DNA of 64,000 nucleotides. Source: Verpa conica. Its lineage: Eukaryota; Ascomycota; Pezizomycetes; Pezizales; Morchellaceae. The notes beneath the pieces are model-generated. The model searched no databases and was not told the origin of the DNA. It saw only the letters and a program-made list of their open reading frames with translations. Each line of letters begins with the position of its first letter. The first letter of the stretch is position 1. The stretch spans positions 558,001-622,000 of the forward strand of contig JAUFSD010000025.1 in the NCBI GenBank assembly GCA_033030425.1, given 5' to 3'. A program made the translations under genes and the position numbers. Shown piece by piece: positions 20,203 to 33,696 of this stretch.

Positions 20203-21602
20203 ATGGCTGAAGGTGTGCTACGAACCAGACAGAATTTTCATCAGTAATTTCTTTCCTAGAGGTTCTTCATCTTTTTAGAGCAAACAATAATTATTTCTTC
20301 ATCTACGTCTGTAGTCCCCTACAGCTTTTCGAAGCTGCGAAAGCCGAAAATCGGCCATTATATGTTCAGGCTCCCATGGTGAGGTAATTTACAATTAACG
20401 TCTGGCTTGTGTATTCACAAATATTGATATGTCTTCCTTCTTCGCAGATATAGCAAATTACCATTTCGGTCTTTAACAAGAGAGTATGGAGTCGACCTTT
20501 GCTACACGCCTATGGTGAGTTGTTTATATACCCACGGAATACGGCAAAATGATAGTTTATGATAGACCTAGATACTAGCAAAAGAGTTCGTGCGGAATCA
20601 ATCTGCCCGCCTTAGTGGTTTGTATCTTACGTACTTTAAGCCAAGTGGACACATGTTAACATATCTAGTAGACTTCACCACTAGTTCGGGTGACAGACCA
20701 CTTGTCGTTCAGTTTGGAGCCCACACAGCAGCAGATTTTGCCAAAGCTGCCGAGTTAGTGCAGCCTTACTGCGATGGTGTAGATCTTAACTGTGGATGCC
20801 CACAATCTTGGGCTATTCAGGAAGGGATTGGATGTGGGCTCATGCGAAATCCTGAGCTTGTGAGAGACATGATTTTAGCGGTTAAAGAGCGATGCGGGCG
20901 TGGATTTTGTGTCTCGGTGAAAATCAGGATTCATTCTGATTTAGAGTAAGTTTCCCTCTTACCTTATATACAAAATCCTAGAATCTACGAAGGTGAGGTT
21001 ATACTAATGGGCTAGAATTAGAGAAACTGCAAAGTTTGTCACAGTTGTCGAATCAGGTGGCCCAGATTACATTACCGTCCATGGGCGCCGGAGATCCCAG
21101 AGGTCTAGCGAGCCTGTAAACTTAGAGGCAATTAGATTTATTAAATCCCTGGTGAAGGTACCGGTTGTTGCAAACGGCGATGTTTTCTCGTTAGATGATG
21201 TAGACAGAATAGTTAAAGCCACTGGTGTTGACGGTACAGCTCCAACCACAAATTAATCAACTATATAAAGCACCAAACTTACTCTTGTCAGGTGTTATGG
21301 CTGCTCGTGGGCTTATGGAAAACCCAGCACTTTTTGCTGGTTATAAAAAGACACCCTGGGGCGCTGTCGAGAGGTTTCTGCAACTCAGCCTGACTCTAGG
21401 ACCGCTTCCTCATTTGCTGACCGTACACCATGTTGGAGAGATGATGGGTAAGATATTGACCAAAAGGGAGAGATCGAGCATGATTGATAGCTCCTCAAAT
21501 ATCATAGACCTTTTGGACTGGCTTGATAGACGATTCCTTTTAGCAAGGGAGGGGGATGATAAGTTTGGTAGGAGCATAGATGTAGTGAGAATTGGATTAT
21601 AG
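20203..21602 (+). CDS. DUS4: tRNA-dihydrouridine synthase Dus4
   Basis: This FMN-dependent enzyme reduces uridines in the D-loop of tRNAs; yeast Dus4 acts at U20a/U20b. Conserved blocks appear in order: PMVRYSKLPFR, CYTPMILAKEF, RPLVVQFGAH, DLNCGCPQ (with the catalytic-loop Cys), SVKIRIHSDLE, ITVHGRR, VANGDVFSLDD and GVMAARGLMENPALFAGY. Introns: 20384-20447, 20515-20571, 20618-20668, 20946-21015 (with TACTAAT branch site) and 21234-21291. All phases agree and would give 354 residues. The 5' end is the weak point: ATG 20203 needs a very short intron (20244-20278, 35 nt) to stay in frame, so the true start may lie elsewhere. The motif VFSLDD and the C-terminus resemble Dus4 more than Dus1-3. 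It stands alone next to the LTR cluster. Confidence 0.88.
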
Positions 21603-22632
21603 ACAAGCCTGCTCCCACCGTCTTCTGCTTCCACTTAATACCCACTACTTTCTCTGGTTATTAGTCTCAATCCTCTATACTATAACTGATTCCCTTCTCT
21701 CATGAATTTCTTTCATGTTAACCCGTGTTTTATTAATTATAACCACTTAGACTAGAATTAAGTGTTGTCCACTGCTTCGTTGCAGCGCGATACAAATCAG
21801 GCTTCACATTTGACAATATTTAATTTCGCTCTAAGTATATAGGTTGGGTAGTCTTTCAGCGACCCACTTGACCACTCAGTAAACTATATATTTCTAACAC
21901 ATAGCTAAGCTCGCCATACTACATACACTCAAGAGACCTAAACATATGTCTGGCTACAACGATAGTTAAACAGACTCAATCAACTATACTAAGGGACAAT
22001 GTCTCGCTTTACATGTCTTGACGGGCTTATATGCCACACCAGCCTAGCAGATAGGCCTCCAGTATAAATCTTGGCTAGTTTTTACATATGGTTTGAATGT
22101 AGAAACGGTTAATGAAAGCCACGAAAGCTGGTTTCTTTAGCTCTAAGTCAATAAAAACGACTTAAGATACAACCTACCCTCCCCAAAAATATTACAATAT
22201 TGACTGAAAATAAAATGCACCCGTCCCTTAGTTTTTGTTATTCCCCAATGCTGTTGCCCTTTAAAAAAAAATGAAATGAATACACGTAGTCCGACCCAGC
22301 CCTTTCGGACAAACAAAATAAAGTCAATATGCAAGAAAATTCCCCCCAAAATGCCACAACTATTAGAACGAAGAAAACTCTACCCTGTGAAATACTCAGC
22401 AAAATAAAATAACGAGAAAGAACTACAAAGGAAATTTTGATGTAGGGAGCCTGTGCCAATAAAAGCCCAGGTATGATTCGAAATGCTAACCAAAATACAA
22501 CTGACAAGGAAATAAATTCCCATAACCACTTGAATAGACCAAGTGAATTGCGAAACCACCATCTACCCCACAATAAAACAAGCCAAAAGACTTCTAGACT
22601 CATGACCATACCTCTGTTTTAATTTATTCGTC
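21603..22632. other. Convergent intergenic region
   Basis: About 1 kb of AT-rich sequence between the 3' ends of two convergent genes. Open frames on the minus strand (22143-22609) are low-complexity Phe/Leu/Ser translations with no support. Confidence 0.5.
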
Positions 22633-25600
22633 TTAAAATTTTCGCGCAGAATCAACACCAAGGCTTGGAGTTTCCACTTCTTTATCAGACTCTTTCCCTT
22701 CCATTTTCCGCCTGTCAAAGAAGTTTTCATGTTCGACTACCACCAGCACCCATTCTGCCAGTGCGCGTCCGGCATATGTCCACTGGCTCCCATAAGAATG
22801 ACACCCAGACATATCAATTTCGAAGGATCGTTTTGAGTTTGAGTCAAGGAATAATTGTGCTGGAGCGGGTAGCCGGGGGAGTCCTAGCCTTCGATCCCGA
22901 TTCCCGAATGGAGGCCTTTCAATCCATTCTATCGAGAACTTAAAAGTTGTCTTCTTTTGTAGAGTCTGTTTCGGTGGGGTGCTATCGCGCTTAGGGCTAC
23001 TATTTGGAGACGAAATACTAGAAGCCCTCTTTTTGAAGGGTGATGTTTCTGGTGAAGTAGGTGGAGAGGATGTGCCACCATCTGTTGGAGCAGCAGCTAA
23101 GCGAAACCCTATTACATTTCGTATCTGACTCCACCGTCTACTAAACACAGACCCAACAGTATCTGTTGGTGTCACTACATTTGGGACATCCGGCAACACT
23201 GACTGCGCATCACTCGTGGCTGGGGCCGCCAGGGAGATTGAAGAACTAGACCTCTTCAAGGGTTCATGGTTTGGAATTGACACCGAGGTTGGGATAATTC
23301 CATCAAGCAACACACCCTGTGGAGTAGTCATGATATCGTTACGGAGAATGACAAGCCGACGACAAGGCGCTGGGAGACATGGTGCGGTAGATGGTGATGC
23401 TCCATTTCTCGCTTCAGCTGTGTCCCTCAAGCGTTGATAATGAGCGTAACTTATTCGTAGTCTGAGAAGTAATGTCTCCAATATCTCTCTAAAATTTCAT
23501 TAGCTCAAAGAATTATCCAAAATATATGACGGGAACCCACTGATCTAACGAACTTCTACCCCCTTCATACCTTCCCAGTCTCCAACAAGCCAACCTCATA
23601 AAATAAGCCCTTACCATCGGACACCAATGACAGAAAAATCTTTCCCAAGTTGGTTTAGATAACAGCCATTCAAGACATATCGCCCTTTTTCGTTCTTCAT
23701 CTTCGATAATAACATCCCATGCTGTATAGACAAATGCAACCAATCGCAATTCGGTCATATTATTGTGACTCTCTGACATTTGTTTGACCACATCCATCCA
23801 AAATGGCCAATCAACCATTTGGGTCTCGCATAACATTTCGGCCTGAGAGAATATTGGTAGAACTTCTTCCATCAAGTCGCACAGGGTAAAACATGCATCT
23901 GCATCAAAGACACGAGTCTTCCTGACTGCTGCTCTCAACATAGCCATGAAAGATTCTGCATACAGCTCGCGACACTGATGTGAACAATTTGTTTTATCAG
24001 ACACAATATCCCGCAAAAGCACAACCATCTTGTTCTCGGCCATTGTACGCAGGATATTTCGAGGAGTCATTGGGATCGCAGCTGTAGCATTTGCAAGCAT
24101 ATCTTCAAAAGTAGTTGAGGCTGAAGTTTCTAGTACGGAAGCTGGTTTCCGATGAATTGTAGTATCAAGGACTGTCAAAATATGAGCTTGAATCAAGACA
24201 TAGCCGGGAGCAGCAAGCCGTGCAGTTGGTGAGATATCTGGCGGCAAGTAATCGCATAGAAGGATGTGATAATATTTCAAAAAGACGAAGAGTAGATCTG
24301 AGTCACGACCACACCAACGATTGGTCCAGGGCCCATACCAGTCAACTTGACTTCCTCCTATTGGCAACTTGGTTGGTTGTTTCAGTAGCTGTATTGTAGA
24401 GGCCAATGTGATAAAACCGAGGGGCTGTACGGTCTCCGGGAAATCCGCAATTACACCGTCAGCAATACTCCTTAGATCAGTCCCCCTCCCAATTCCAAAT
24501 TCTGGCAAAACCCTCCTTACTGCACTGGCTTGAATTCCCAGAAGGCGAATCAACATCTCAGCAACACCAGAACAAAAATAGAAGGCGTAAGCCAAAACCT
24601 TTCCTCCAAATGCGACTAAACTGGGAGGGACTGTTCGAAGTCCCATCTTATCCACGATATATGCCAAAGTGTCAAATAAAGTACGTGTGAAAAGGACCTT
24701 GATATTGTGCTGAACAGACTTCTGAACCGAATATGCTGAAGATGTAGAAGCTAGTGATGATGACGACTGTGATTTTGAACTTGAGGGAACTTTCTGCAAT
24801 AAAGGTGCAAATGTTGAGGGTGCAGCTCGCCATTCTGGGCGAGACATTAGGCCTGAGATTCCCTCGAGATATGCTGGTCTATCAGCCCCAGCTATGGCCT
24901 GAGAATTTCGATTACGAAGCTGAGCAAGAAGCCCCGTCCACCAACGGTGTAAAGAGCGCACTCGCTTATCAAGCTCATCGGGAGAAATATTATTAGATGA
25001 TTGCTGATGGTACTTGCGTAGGAAAGGTAGGAGAGATTGCCGGATAATGTTCGCTTTCTGGACACTAGATTTGCTCTGAAATCTACTCGGATAGTTTAGC
25101 GACAGGAAACCTCCTTCTTTCATACTCGGATCCGGTACCTCTGAAAGTCATTTTCCAGTAATCTAAAAGCATCCCAGATCTCATCCTTAACCTTTTTATT
25201 TGTTGTAGACTTGTCACTCATATTACTAAGGTCATTAGCTGAGGGTCTAGATTTAGTCCAGTGAACAGCTTCACTTACGGAATAGATGGTTCCGACGCAG
25301 ATGACTTCATAAATACACTTAGCGGCCTCCTCGTCATCTTGCTTATACTACTTGGCGTGCGTGACAGTCCCACTTTAACAGGAAGGTCACTTTTTTCCGA
25401 TTCATCTTGTCCATTCGGTTTATTGAGACTTGTTGAAGATATGGAGCTTCCTGTTATAGATTCGTCTTCATCCCGGCTATTTCTTTCATCCCGGCTACTT
25501 GGAGATGGTGACCTGGAGACACTCGGTGAGCTCCAGGAGCGGCGAGCTAAATTGACGAAAGTTTCAGCAACTGTTCTAGCCTTTAAGTCTGATAGATTTG

Positions 25601-26165
25601 GAGCTGAGCTGGAAGATGGTAGGGCAGGACGCTGATAGGATGTGTCATCCATATCAGGGGGCTTGAGAAAGGTTGATATTGTGATTCGTGGCTGCCCTTT
25701 CTCTGTAGATGTATCGACTTCGAAAGTAGCAGAAGAAGCCAGAGATGAATTATTAACTATCAATGGGTCAAGAGTACCTAGGGTTGTGGAAGAAGATTTT
25801 TCTAATTGCTCGGTAGGGCTATCATTGGTGGTAATAGCAGTGGGGGATTCTGTCACGAAGCCACGAGACTTCAGTCCATCGATAGGCGAAAGAGCATTTT
25901 GAGTAGAGAAAATAAACCCCTCTGTATCTTTCCTTGAATTGGGTGTCGGCCTGGGTGACAGATGCGGTGGGGGGTCTGTGGGGATAGTAAAGGGGGTAGA
26001 GGCTATAGTAGCGGATGGCAAGGCTGGAACTCGAGGTACTGGTTCAGGCGGAGGAGCGGGTCCTTTGGATTTAGATAGTGACAAGCGCCGTGATGCCCGC
26101 CGAAATGAGAAACCGCGTTGCGGTACTGCTGTTGCCTCTACCACGGCAGCCGAGCTGGCGGCCAT
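22633..26165 (-). CDS. DUF1765-family protein
   Basis: Four exons read consistently: 26165-25279, 25225-25126, 25075-23571 and 23488-22633, giving 815 residues. The first 325 residues are Ser/Pro-rich and probably disordered. The central part carries the fungal DUF1765 (UPF0592) hallmark VDWYGPWTNRWCGRDSDLLF with a following hydrophobic KYYHILL stretch. A second Ser/Pro-rich linker and a conserved-looking tail (FEIDMSGCHSYGSQW, AEWVLVVVEHENFF) close the protein. The ATG at 25123 lies inside intron 2; the real coding path enters through the small exon 25126-25225 (DAFRLLENDFQRYRIR). The family's biochemical role is not known to me; some members are predicted membrane proteins. The acceptor of intron 1 could also be 21 nt earlier. 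Confidence 0.8.
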
Positions 26166-29100
26166 CGTGCTGAGTTCCTACGACTTCACTGTCCGGCTAG
26201 ATATATAACTAAGAGGTTATGGAATCCCCCCTCCGTTATTCTGCTGCTTCCCTAGTGAAGCTGTTATAGACAGCTCTACAAGAGCCGCAACCTACCGACG
26301 AATAATGAACAATCAATCGGCTTTTCCCCAGAAAGTCGCTAGCGCTTTATGACACTATATTGAATCCTGCTTGTACCTTCAGTCCTGTAGACTCACAAAT
26401 TCGAAAATAAAATTATCAAAGAGAATAATGAGATAGGTGAATGGAGGGGTAGAGCTTGTTCAAGCTGACAGATTGAACCGAGGACTGAAAAGAGCGAACG
26501 ACTGTAACTGACGGGCCTTCCGAACAAAAGATGAGAAGTAGATAGTTAACAGGCCAGGTCCCCCAAAGGGAGAACGGGAAGGGAAGAAAAAGGAGCCCGG
26601 GGTAGAGTAATAATAAAGCCACCAAGCACAAGTGGGACCTCCATGTCTTTGAAGGTGATTTTACTAAACCCTTCAATAGCACTGACCCAACTTTACACCC
26701 CTGTCCGTTTTTACCAGAGATCTCCGTACATCACGGAACAGGGCTTGAGTGTGTGGCCCAGGAGGGCTGTGAGGTAACCCTATTCATACAGATCCACTGT
26801 TCTTTACATCATTTCTATTTTCCGCCCAGACTACCTTGTTGGTTGTCTTACCAAGGGCACCCTCTATGCCCCAGGCACAAAACACGGCCCATGTATCCCT
26901 CAGCTAATCGGCCCGATCCCCCAATTGCTGTTGTGTTTTACGAGTGAGGCCGCGCGACTAAGTACACAAACTTATCCTCCTGTGCCATTTTCTTAAATTT
27001 CGTTCGCCGCCGTCTAGCCCCCGGGCCCCCAGCATCCGGTGCTTGCCCGGACGCAAGCACTCAAGGGCGTGTATTACTCACTCTGTGCAAAAATTCCGTC
27101 ATGTACAGTACATACATACACGTGCTTGCAGGTGAGAACTGATTCTCCGCGACGGTCAGCCCCTAGTGATACATAGTCGCTACTCGCAAGCCAATCATAC
27201 TAGGACATGCTACCTACAAAACATATTCCGCATTGCCGGTGAGCTGCAGATTCTAAGGTTTGCTCGTCTGAAGTTCCGACAAATTAATCTATAAGGCGAA
27301 ACTCGAGTAGGAAACTCTCTGTAACTTTGCGAGTACCTGCCTAGACAAGCTTATTTCTTTTTCTTATCCGAAGAGTTTTCTCTTTCCGATATTTTCCCAC
27401 CTAGAACCGCTTAGCCCGAGAAACGAAACTAAGCCAATGGTACAGGGTTCTGATGAGGCTGAAGTTTACTGACTTGAGCGCCCTGCAAGGCTAGGCGACA
27501 CGCAAACTCCCCTTCCCGAGGTCCCAGACAAGGGTTGCGTTGTTCGACAGAATAGCAGCCCGCAACAATTTGCCTAAGAGTGAACCCTAAATGGCCAGAG
27601 TAGGTACATGCATACTCTATCTGCCAGCTTTCGTATACAACATACAAAGTAGAGTTAAATAGGTACCGGTAGCCTCTCGTGGTCCGTTCCGTAGTATTTC
27701 CAGCTGAGCGCCATACCTCCGTGAGACTTGACAGGTAGCCATAACAATGCAGGCCTAGAGAAGCCGGAAACAGGACTACGTACAACCTCTTCTGCACCCC
27801 TACCGCTTTGATGAGGCTGAAAATGGGTTTTAAATAGGAAGACAGGGAAATTTTTTGACTTACATTTGTACTAGTAGATTGCTGTCTGTGTTGGCTCTCA
27901 GTGCTCCATTGGGGTCGAGTTCCTGGTAGGGGGTATTAACCGAACCCCCTACAGCGTCCAGGCTCTATACCCATGAATTAGCAGGTTTGAAGTAATCGGT
28001 AGCATAGAGTAGTATGTGTAGCTGAAAAGCCTCGTCTTGAGGCACTAAGGTATACATTCCCTGACTCCAAGTCTTCGCTTGTCGTGGCCCCGATGTAGGC
28101 GTGCTTGATTACATACGTTTCAGCCGACAACGGATTCTTTGAAAGAAATTGCATCCTGTATAGCTTAGGTGGTAGGTTGACTCATCTACCAGTCACGTAA
28201 GGGTAACTACCAGCTAAAGATACATGTATGTCCATATTGTAGTAACTACCCCTATGTAAATCATACAGACTTTTAACATAGCCTGGTTATTACATTAGCA
28301 GAATCGAAACAGTGGCTAACTACAAATTTATATATAATTAAAAATCTCAGATAGTAATTTAAATTACTTAAGATACAGCACTAAACTGGTATGCTATAGC
28401 TAGCATGATCTAGAAAAGCTTCTTGCACCGGGTTCAAGATTCAACCCAGGGGGAACTACATGTAGCTCCTATAATACCAAAGAATAATTAGGGGCTACTA
28501 GCTATATTTCCCCTAGAAAGTTTTTACATATCCTATTTCCTAGCATCCTATAAACTACAGGTAAAAACTGGCAATTAGAAGTCTTCATAGCTATACTAAG
28601 GGTCAAAAGAACATGACCACCTAACGAAATATAGTACCTAATAGAACAGTACTATAAATTATTTGCTTCCTATGATACACAGAAGGGCTGGTCGGATGAC
28701 ACTACCAGTATATATATTAGCAAATTATGTTGACATTTTATTCTTAAAAATCTAGAGATTTTACAAGGTTATACATTAACGGTTTATGAACCTCAAATGG
28801 AAATTAGAGGAGATCAAAATTATGCTTTCTTCTAATGCCATATGTCAATACCTAATTGCAGCTAGCGCCGATACTTCAGATGAGTAATTCCATAGTTGCT
28901 GCCATAAGTAAGCCCCGAATAGCGCCTAAAATCTTTTTAGAAGAAATGAGAACTTGAGATAGTAGTGGTAAGATGAGACGTTGACGACATTCCGTAGTGT
29001 TTCACAGATTACCCGCGTTGCATCAGATGCATGGCAATCATATCTGCGACCTTAGCGAGACGCTAACAGCCAGTCAGTGGCAATTCTACTCTTGGCGGCT

Positions 29101-29612
29101 TCGTTAAAGTTTCACGTCGTCCTTTTACACCTGCCTACCACGACGTTCTCCTGTTAGAGCCCATGCATCATCATGTTACTGTGCTGCTAGTGCCTGTTCT
29201 CCTGGTTTCCTGTGGATTGGGGTTTTTAAGAGTTCCTTATAGTTAACTTGTTGAGGCCCCCTATTTCTTCCTCTTTTCTTTCGTTGGTACTAGACAGCTG
29301 GTCAGCACTACCCAACCATTTAATTCTATCCTATTCAATTCGGTTTACACTCTCCAGAGGCTGGCCTTGTTAATATTCAGTACTGAGTAGTGATTTGAAT
29401 CTTTAATATTGGTATTTTTACGCCTGATAAAGACTAAAAGCAATTGAGAAGCAAATTCATCAACTCTATCAACCCCCAACTAGGCCACGTCATTTACGTA
29501 CAGAGAGTCGTGGTTCACACAGTACGATTATACCGATTAAGCTAGTCTTTCTCCTACCGCCATTTAGCGGAGGCAGAGTTACGACCTAAAAAACCAGAAT
29601 ATAATAGCAGAA
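26166..29612. other. Long gene-poor spacer
   Basis: About 3.4 kb without a supported gene. A 122-codon minus ORF (27429-27797) has no recognisable family. GC-richer sequence occurs near 27000-27070; the remainder, especially 28200-28850, is AT-rich. A GGGTT/AACCC hairpin near 28430 is not part of a tRNA. The 5' part should contain the promoter of the DUF1765 gene. Confidence 0.5.
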
Positions 29613-31214
29613 ATGACCAGCAAAGAATCCAACGAGACTACAGTACTGCAATGGGCGTCGCGGAACATTACGCAGACACAAGTCAAGGGCATTCCAAACT
29701 TTTTCTCGAGGTCAATGTTCGGTAACACGGCTGAATTAAAATCCGCTGCGCAGTTTGTTGTGGTATGGGCAGTTGTAGCGGTTATTTTGAGAATTTTTTC
29801 GAGGCGCAGGATGAAGACAAGAATTGGCTGGGATGATACTTGCACAATCGCTGCTGTTTTCTTTCTAGTCACTAACCAGACAATATTTTCTATGATAGAG
29901 TTCCTTGGTAAGAATTATTCTGATATCTCGCTTCGGCAGCGTAATATATGGCTGGTTGATTTACATATTTGTAGGGAAATCTACTTTTGCATTTGTAGGG
30001 AGGGCAGACGAGGTGGAAGAGATGAAAAGGCTTTCAAAGATTGTGGTTGGCCTTAAACTTAGCCTTGCATATGAGGTTATGTATTTGATTAGCATCTATT
30101 TGGTTAAGTTCAGCATGTTATTTCTTTATAACCGATTCGCGTGCGTCCAAAAATTCCGTACTCCAATATATGCTCAAGCATGGGACTATGTACTTGCTGA
30201 TTACTTTGTTTATATTCCTAGGCGACACACAACACACATCACTCTCTACCTACGAGTTACTCAAGGAATTTGCCTTGTCACTTTTGCAATCTGTATTCTT
30301 TCACTTTTCTTAAGCTGCATTCCAATTAACATGTTTTGGGGTTTGAATAATAATAATGGTGAGCTTTAAAAGGCATACTAAAATAATCATTGTGATGGTA
30401 TGGGTTAGTGAATTTGGCTTATTCTTTTATTTTTAGAACAATGCACCAAGAGGACACTACTTACATTCGCTTCTGGGATTTCTAACATTATCACAAACAC
30501 CTTGGTACTAGCTGTTCCTGTCCCGCTGCTCTTCCGTGCAAATCTCACCATGCGCCAGCGAATTGGGGTTTCCGTGCTCTACTTTTTTGGAGGTAACTAT
30601 AAAAACGTCGGAAAGCTTTAGGATTAATTTACTAACCTTGGCTCGGACGGCCAGCATTCGTAATTGTCGCGTCAGCGCTCCGCTTTGCCACCCAGCTTCT
30701 CAACGTCTCAGTCCCTCAAGCCATAGGATGGTCACAGATAGAGGTATCTCTCGCCATCATCCTAGCCTGTGCCCCAATGTGTGTGAAACTACTCCTTACA
30801 CCCTTGATCGATCTCCGAGAATTCGAAAAAGTCGTCGGTACCGCACAATTTGTAGAAACGCCCACATCGCTCACCGGGCGCATGATTTCGGAAAAGTCCC
30901 AATATGTATATTATGAAAACCAACTTCGCAAATCAACCAATGTGCAACCCCAGTCATCTACACGACTAGAATCCTTTTCGATGCTGGGGACACATGATGA
31001 GAAGGTAGCGCCCCTATTCTCAAAATTCCCTAGGAAACACTCGGCTTTAGGTGTTGAGGTTAGTGTACCAATACCGATAGAGAGCCCCGGAAATATAAAT
31101 AGTCCAGACTACCAACGACTGAAGGTAGTGAGGGCAGAGGTTAATGGGCAACCTGTTTGGGAGGTATTTAACAACTCTTGGACGCAATGGACCACCAGAA
31201 GAACTTTGGGCTAA
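29613..31214 (+). CDS. Rhodopsin-like integral membrane protein (Fung_rhodopsin type)
   Basis: Five exons keep frame (29613-29907, 29975-30140, 30222-30358, 30437-30592, 30655-31214), giving 437 residues. Several hydrophobic helices are visible. Signature pieces of the fungal rhodopsin-like/SAT4 group are present: RRRMKTRIGWDD after helix 1, ISIYLVKFSMLFLYNRF in the middle, CILSLFLSCIPINMFW, a helix ending in LAVPVPLLFRANL, and SLAIILACAPMCVKLLLTP as the last helix. The C-terminal tail of about 140 residues is hydrophilic. There is no retinal-binding evidence; the group belongs with Pth11-like seven-helix proteins whose ligands are mostly unknown. It lies alone between long spacers. The 81-nt intron 30141-30221 is chosen because it keeps frame; the ORF also reads through it. 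Confidence 0.82.
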
Positions 31215-31839
31215 CCTACCACCTTAGGTTCGCCCAATATCACTAGAATCACCCCAAAAATAGTATAGTGGCTCGAAAAGCCTTTGTAGCTCTTTAGCTG
31301 CAACTTAAACTTAGAGTAGTGGCGGAAATTGATGAATGACCTGGTTTATTCAGCAAGGACTAGCACAATCAGAAGAAATTACTCATGCAATACGGGAGAG
31401 GAGGGGGTTTTGATATATGGAAAGTGGGAATGGCCCATCTATGATTCATACTGTAGTTGCTTGCTCTATGAGATATTTTTGTTACCTAGAACATAATGAA
31501 GCAATAACAAAAAAACGATACTATTTTCGATATTATTAGAATTTCTATGCTTGCCCTGCACTACTTGAGCGCTCTAGCGATAATTCCATCAGTTTCCTTA
31601 CAGTAGGTACTAGTATTAAGAGTACCTTATTCTATAAATTTCCCTTCAGAGGTATAGAAACAAGCTAGGCAGTGAGTATATTTCTGACTTAGGAGCCCCG
31701 GGATTCCTGAAGCCTGATCTGTATAGGTACGCTCCTATTCCATAGACCCATAATATGCTTGCACTCTCACTATATATATTTGGTATCCAACAAGGTGTAA
31801 CTCTTAGCTGTGATATAAAGAGAGATGATTGATTGTATA

Positions 31840-32190
31840 AGAGGGTGAAGCAAGCTATCGGTATATCGAAAGAAAATACCCTAACCTATGCATGATTCAC
31901 TCGAGTCTCAAACATAGTTCCTGAGCACAGACACGTAATATCTATCCCGTAATCTTCATTAAATATATTTATTAGGAAGCATATACAATATTTGTGGTAA
32001 AACTGCTGAATCGATTGTCTAAAAGAGATAGAGGGGATCTATCGATATATGCTCCAAAAGAGAAAACCCTAAACCCTTATATGGGATGCCTTGCCCTGGA
32101 TCCTCAAACACAGTAAATAGAGATACACGTGACTCATATATGAAACTACTCATGAGCTATCTTTATTAGGAAGCATCTACAACAATATTG
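31840..32190. repeat. Diverged tandem duplication, about 190-bp period
   Basis: Two copies of roughly 150 bp share ordered short matches (CTATCG.TATAT, AAAGA.AA.ACCCTAA, CTCAAACA, TTATTAGGAAGCAT.TACAA). Similarity is low, so this is an old duplication or two decayed copies of one repeat. Confidence 0.5.
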
Positions 32191-32704
32191 GCTGTCTGTT
32201 TGACGAGTGATATTTGGTGATTTAAATATTATCTGAATGAATAAATTAATTAATCATAAATACATGGAGCCCTAAAGAAGATTTCACCTCCTAGCCTATA
32301 CTTTCATAGAGTTGCGTGTATTGATATATATATATAGATAGTAGTCTATTCATTCAACTTCTTTTAGGACATGCAATACCACTGGGTACAGGTCACTTTA
32401 GGATGTTGTTTTCCAGCTATTACTATTAATACATACAGTATTGACTTGGGAATTCCCTGAGTAGTTTTAGGTTTAGTTACCGACCCTTAATTACTACCTA
32501 AATTAGTAAGAATTTTACCAGTTCAGCAAGTAATAAAATCATGTACATGTAGTCTTACACGAGTTAGTAATATTGTAGTTTAACGTTAGCTCATAATAAA
32601 TCTTTTGATCCGGTATAGCTCCGTCTCTGGTATTTAGATAGAGTACGCTTTAATTAATTCAAGTATCCCTTAATCGATATATCATGTACTTACCTGATCT
32701 GAAT

Positions 32705-33144
32705 AGTGTGGTCAACGAGGCCGCTTGAGGCAAGGCAGGAAGTGACCTCGAGGCGGCTCGGCTTTGGCTCTCCTTGAGCATTAGAAGTTTGGCCCCGAGT
32801 TTCCTCGGGGGTCTAGCCTGAGGCATAGAACTATTATTAGTAACAAAATTTGAGCGCTATTGATTACCTTATATACTCTACTGAACCCAGTCACAATCCC
32901 CACTACAAGTTAACCCTGGACCAGCTCCACAAATCAATACTATCATTCTCACTACAAGACACGCCCATACTCAATTTTTTTTCTGCCCAATCTCGGGCCA
33001 TCATAACTACATATAGCTTTTAGCTAGAAGTAGTAATGAACTACTAGAGTCTGTAAAAAAAATTTAAATTTTTCTATTTTCCTCGAGCCACCTCGAGGCA
33101 AGGTCAGGGGGGTCTCGAGGTACCCCGGCCTCGTGGACTACATT
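32705..33144. mobile_element. Putative MITE with GC-rich ends and AT-rich core
   Basis: The left end (AGTGTGGTCAACGAGGCC) and the complement of the right end (AATGTAGTCCACGAGGCC) match at 15 of 18 positions. Both sides contain CTCGAGG and TTGAGGCAAGG-like motifs. The core is AT-rich. No clear target duplication was found. Confidence 0.5.
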
Positions 33145-33696
33145 GAACGGTTCTGTTAAAGTTAGCTCCATAATTCTTCGTGCGAATTAAAGAAGATATT
33201 TACATGTAGTAGTGAAAGAAGTTTAACCTTAATCAAGGTAGAATTCTCATGGAGGACGCAGTAGTATTCTCTTGAAAAAAAAAGCTAGGCCCACCTGCTA
33301 CTTTATAAACTTAGGTGAAGTCATACGATAAAGCAATGCCACCTTATAAGTGGGGGAAGCCGAAGCACAGTATATGTACCCAGAATAATAGTGTGGTAAT
33401 AGAATAGGCAGGCAAAATTTCTAATACAAAAGCGCTGGAGGAAAATCCGAGATAGTGCTCTATGAGAGACTTTTGGAAGTTAGGTGGCTTGTATATCAGC
33501 TGAGTAGATACACGAGTACATGTAGTCAACGATATTGCATAATCCAAGCTGCCTATCCTGGCACCTACACCCCCAGGGAGCTAGAAAGAACATAAAATGC
33601 CGACACCTCCCTTGCTAAGGAACCTGGTAACGAAGTGAGAGCTTTCTGACGGTCCCAACCCCTTTTGTATGCCGAAGAATTCATACCAAACCTCCA

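Larger units (their letters stand above)
31215..33696. other. AT-rich spacer with a diverged duplication and a MITE-like element
   Basis: There is no gene. A diverged direct duplication (31840-31995 versus 32030-32190) shares strings such as TTTATTAGGAAGCAT. A GC-rich inverted-repeat element occupies about 32705-33144. The rest is AT-rich and featureless. Confidence 0.5.

Noticed and set aside
25070..25123. ATG at 25123 as start of a separate 536-codon gene
   Set aside because: It lies in an intron; a 100-nt upstream exon and a 50-nt intron join in frame with the larger DUF1765 gene.
27429..27797. 122-codon minus-strand ORF
   Set aside because: No recognisable domain and no intron or promoter cues.
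28425..28452. GGTTCAAGATTC considered as a tRNA B box
   Set aside because: No A box, acceptor or anticodon arm at the right distances; the hairpin stem falls in the wrong place for a T-arm.
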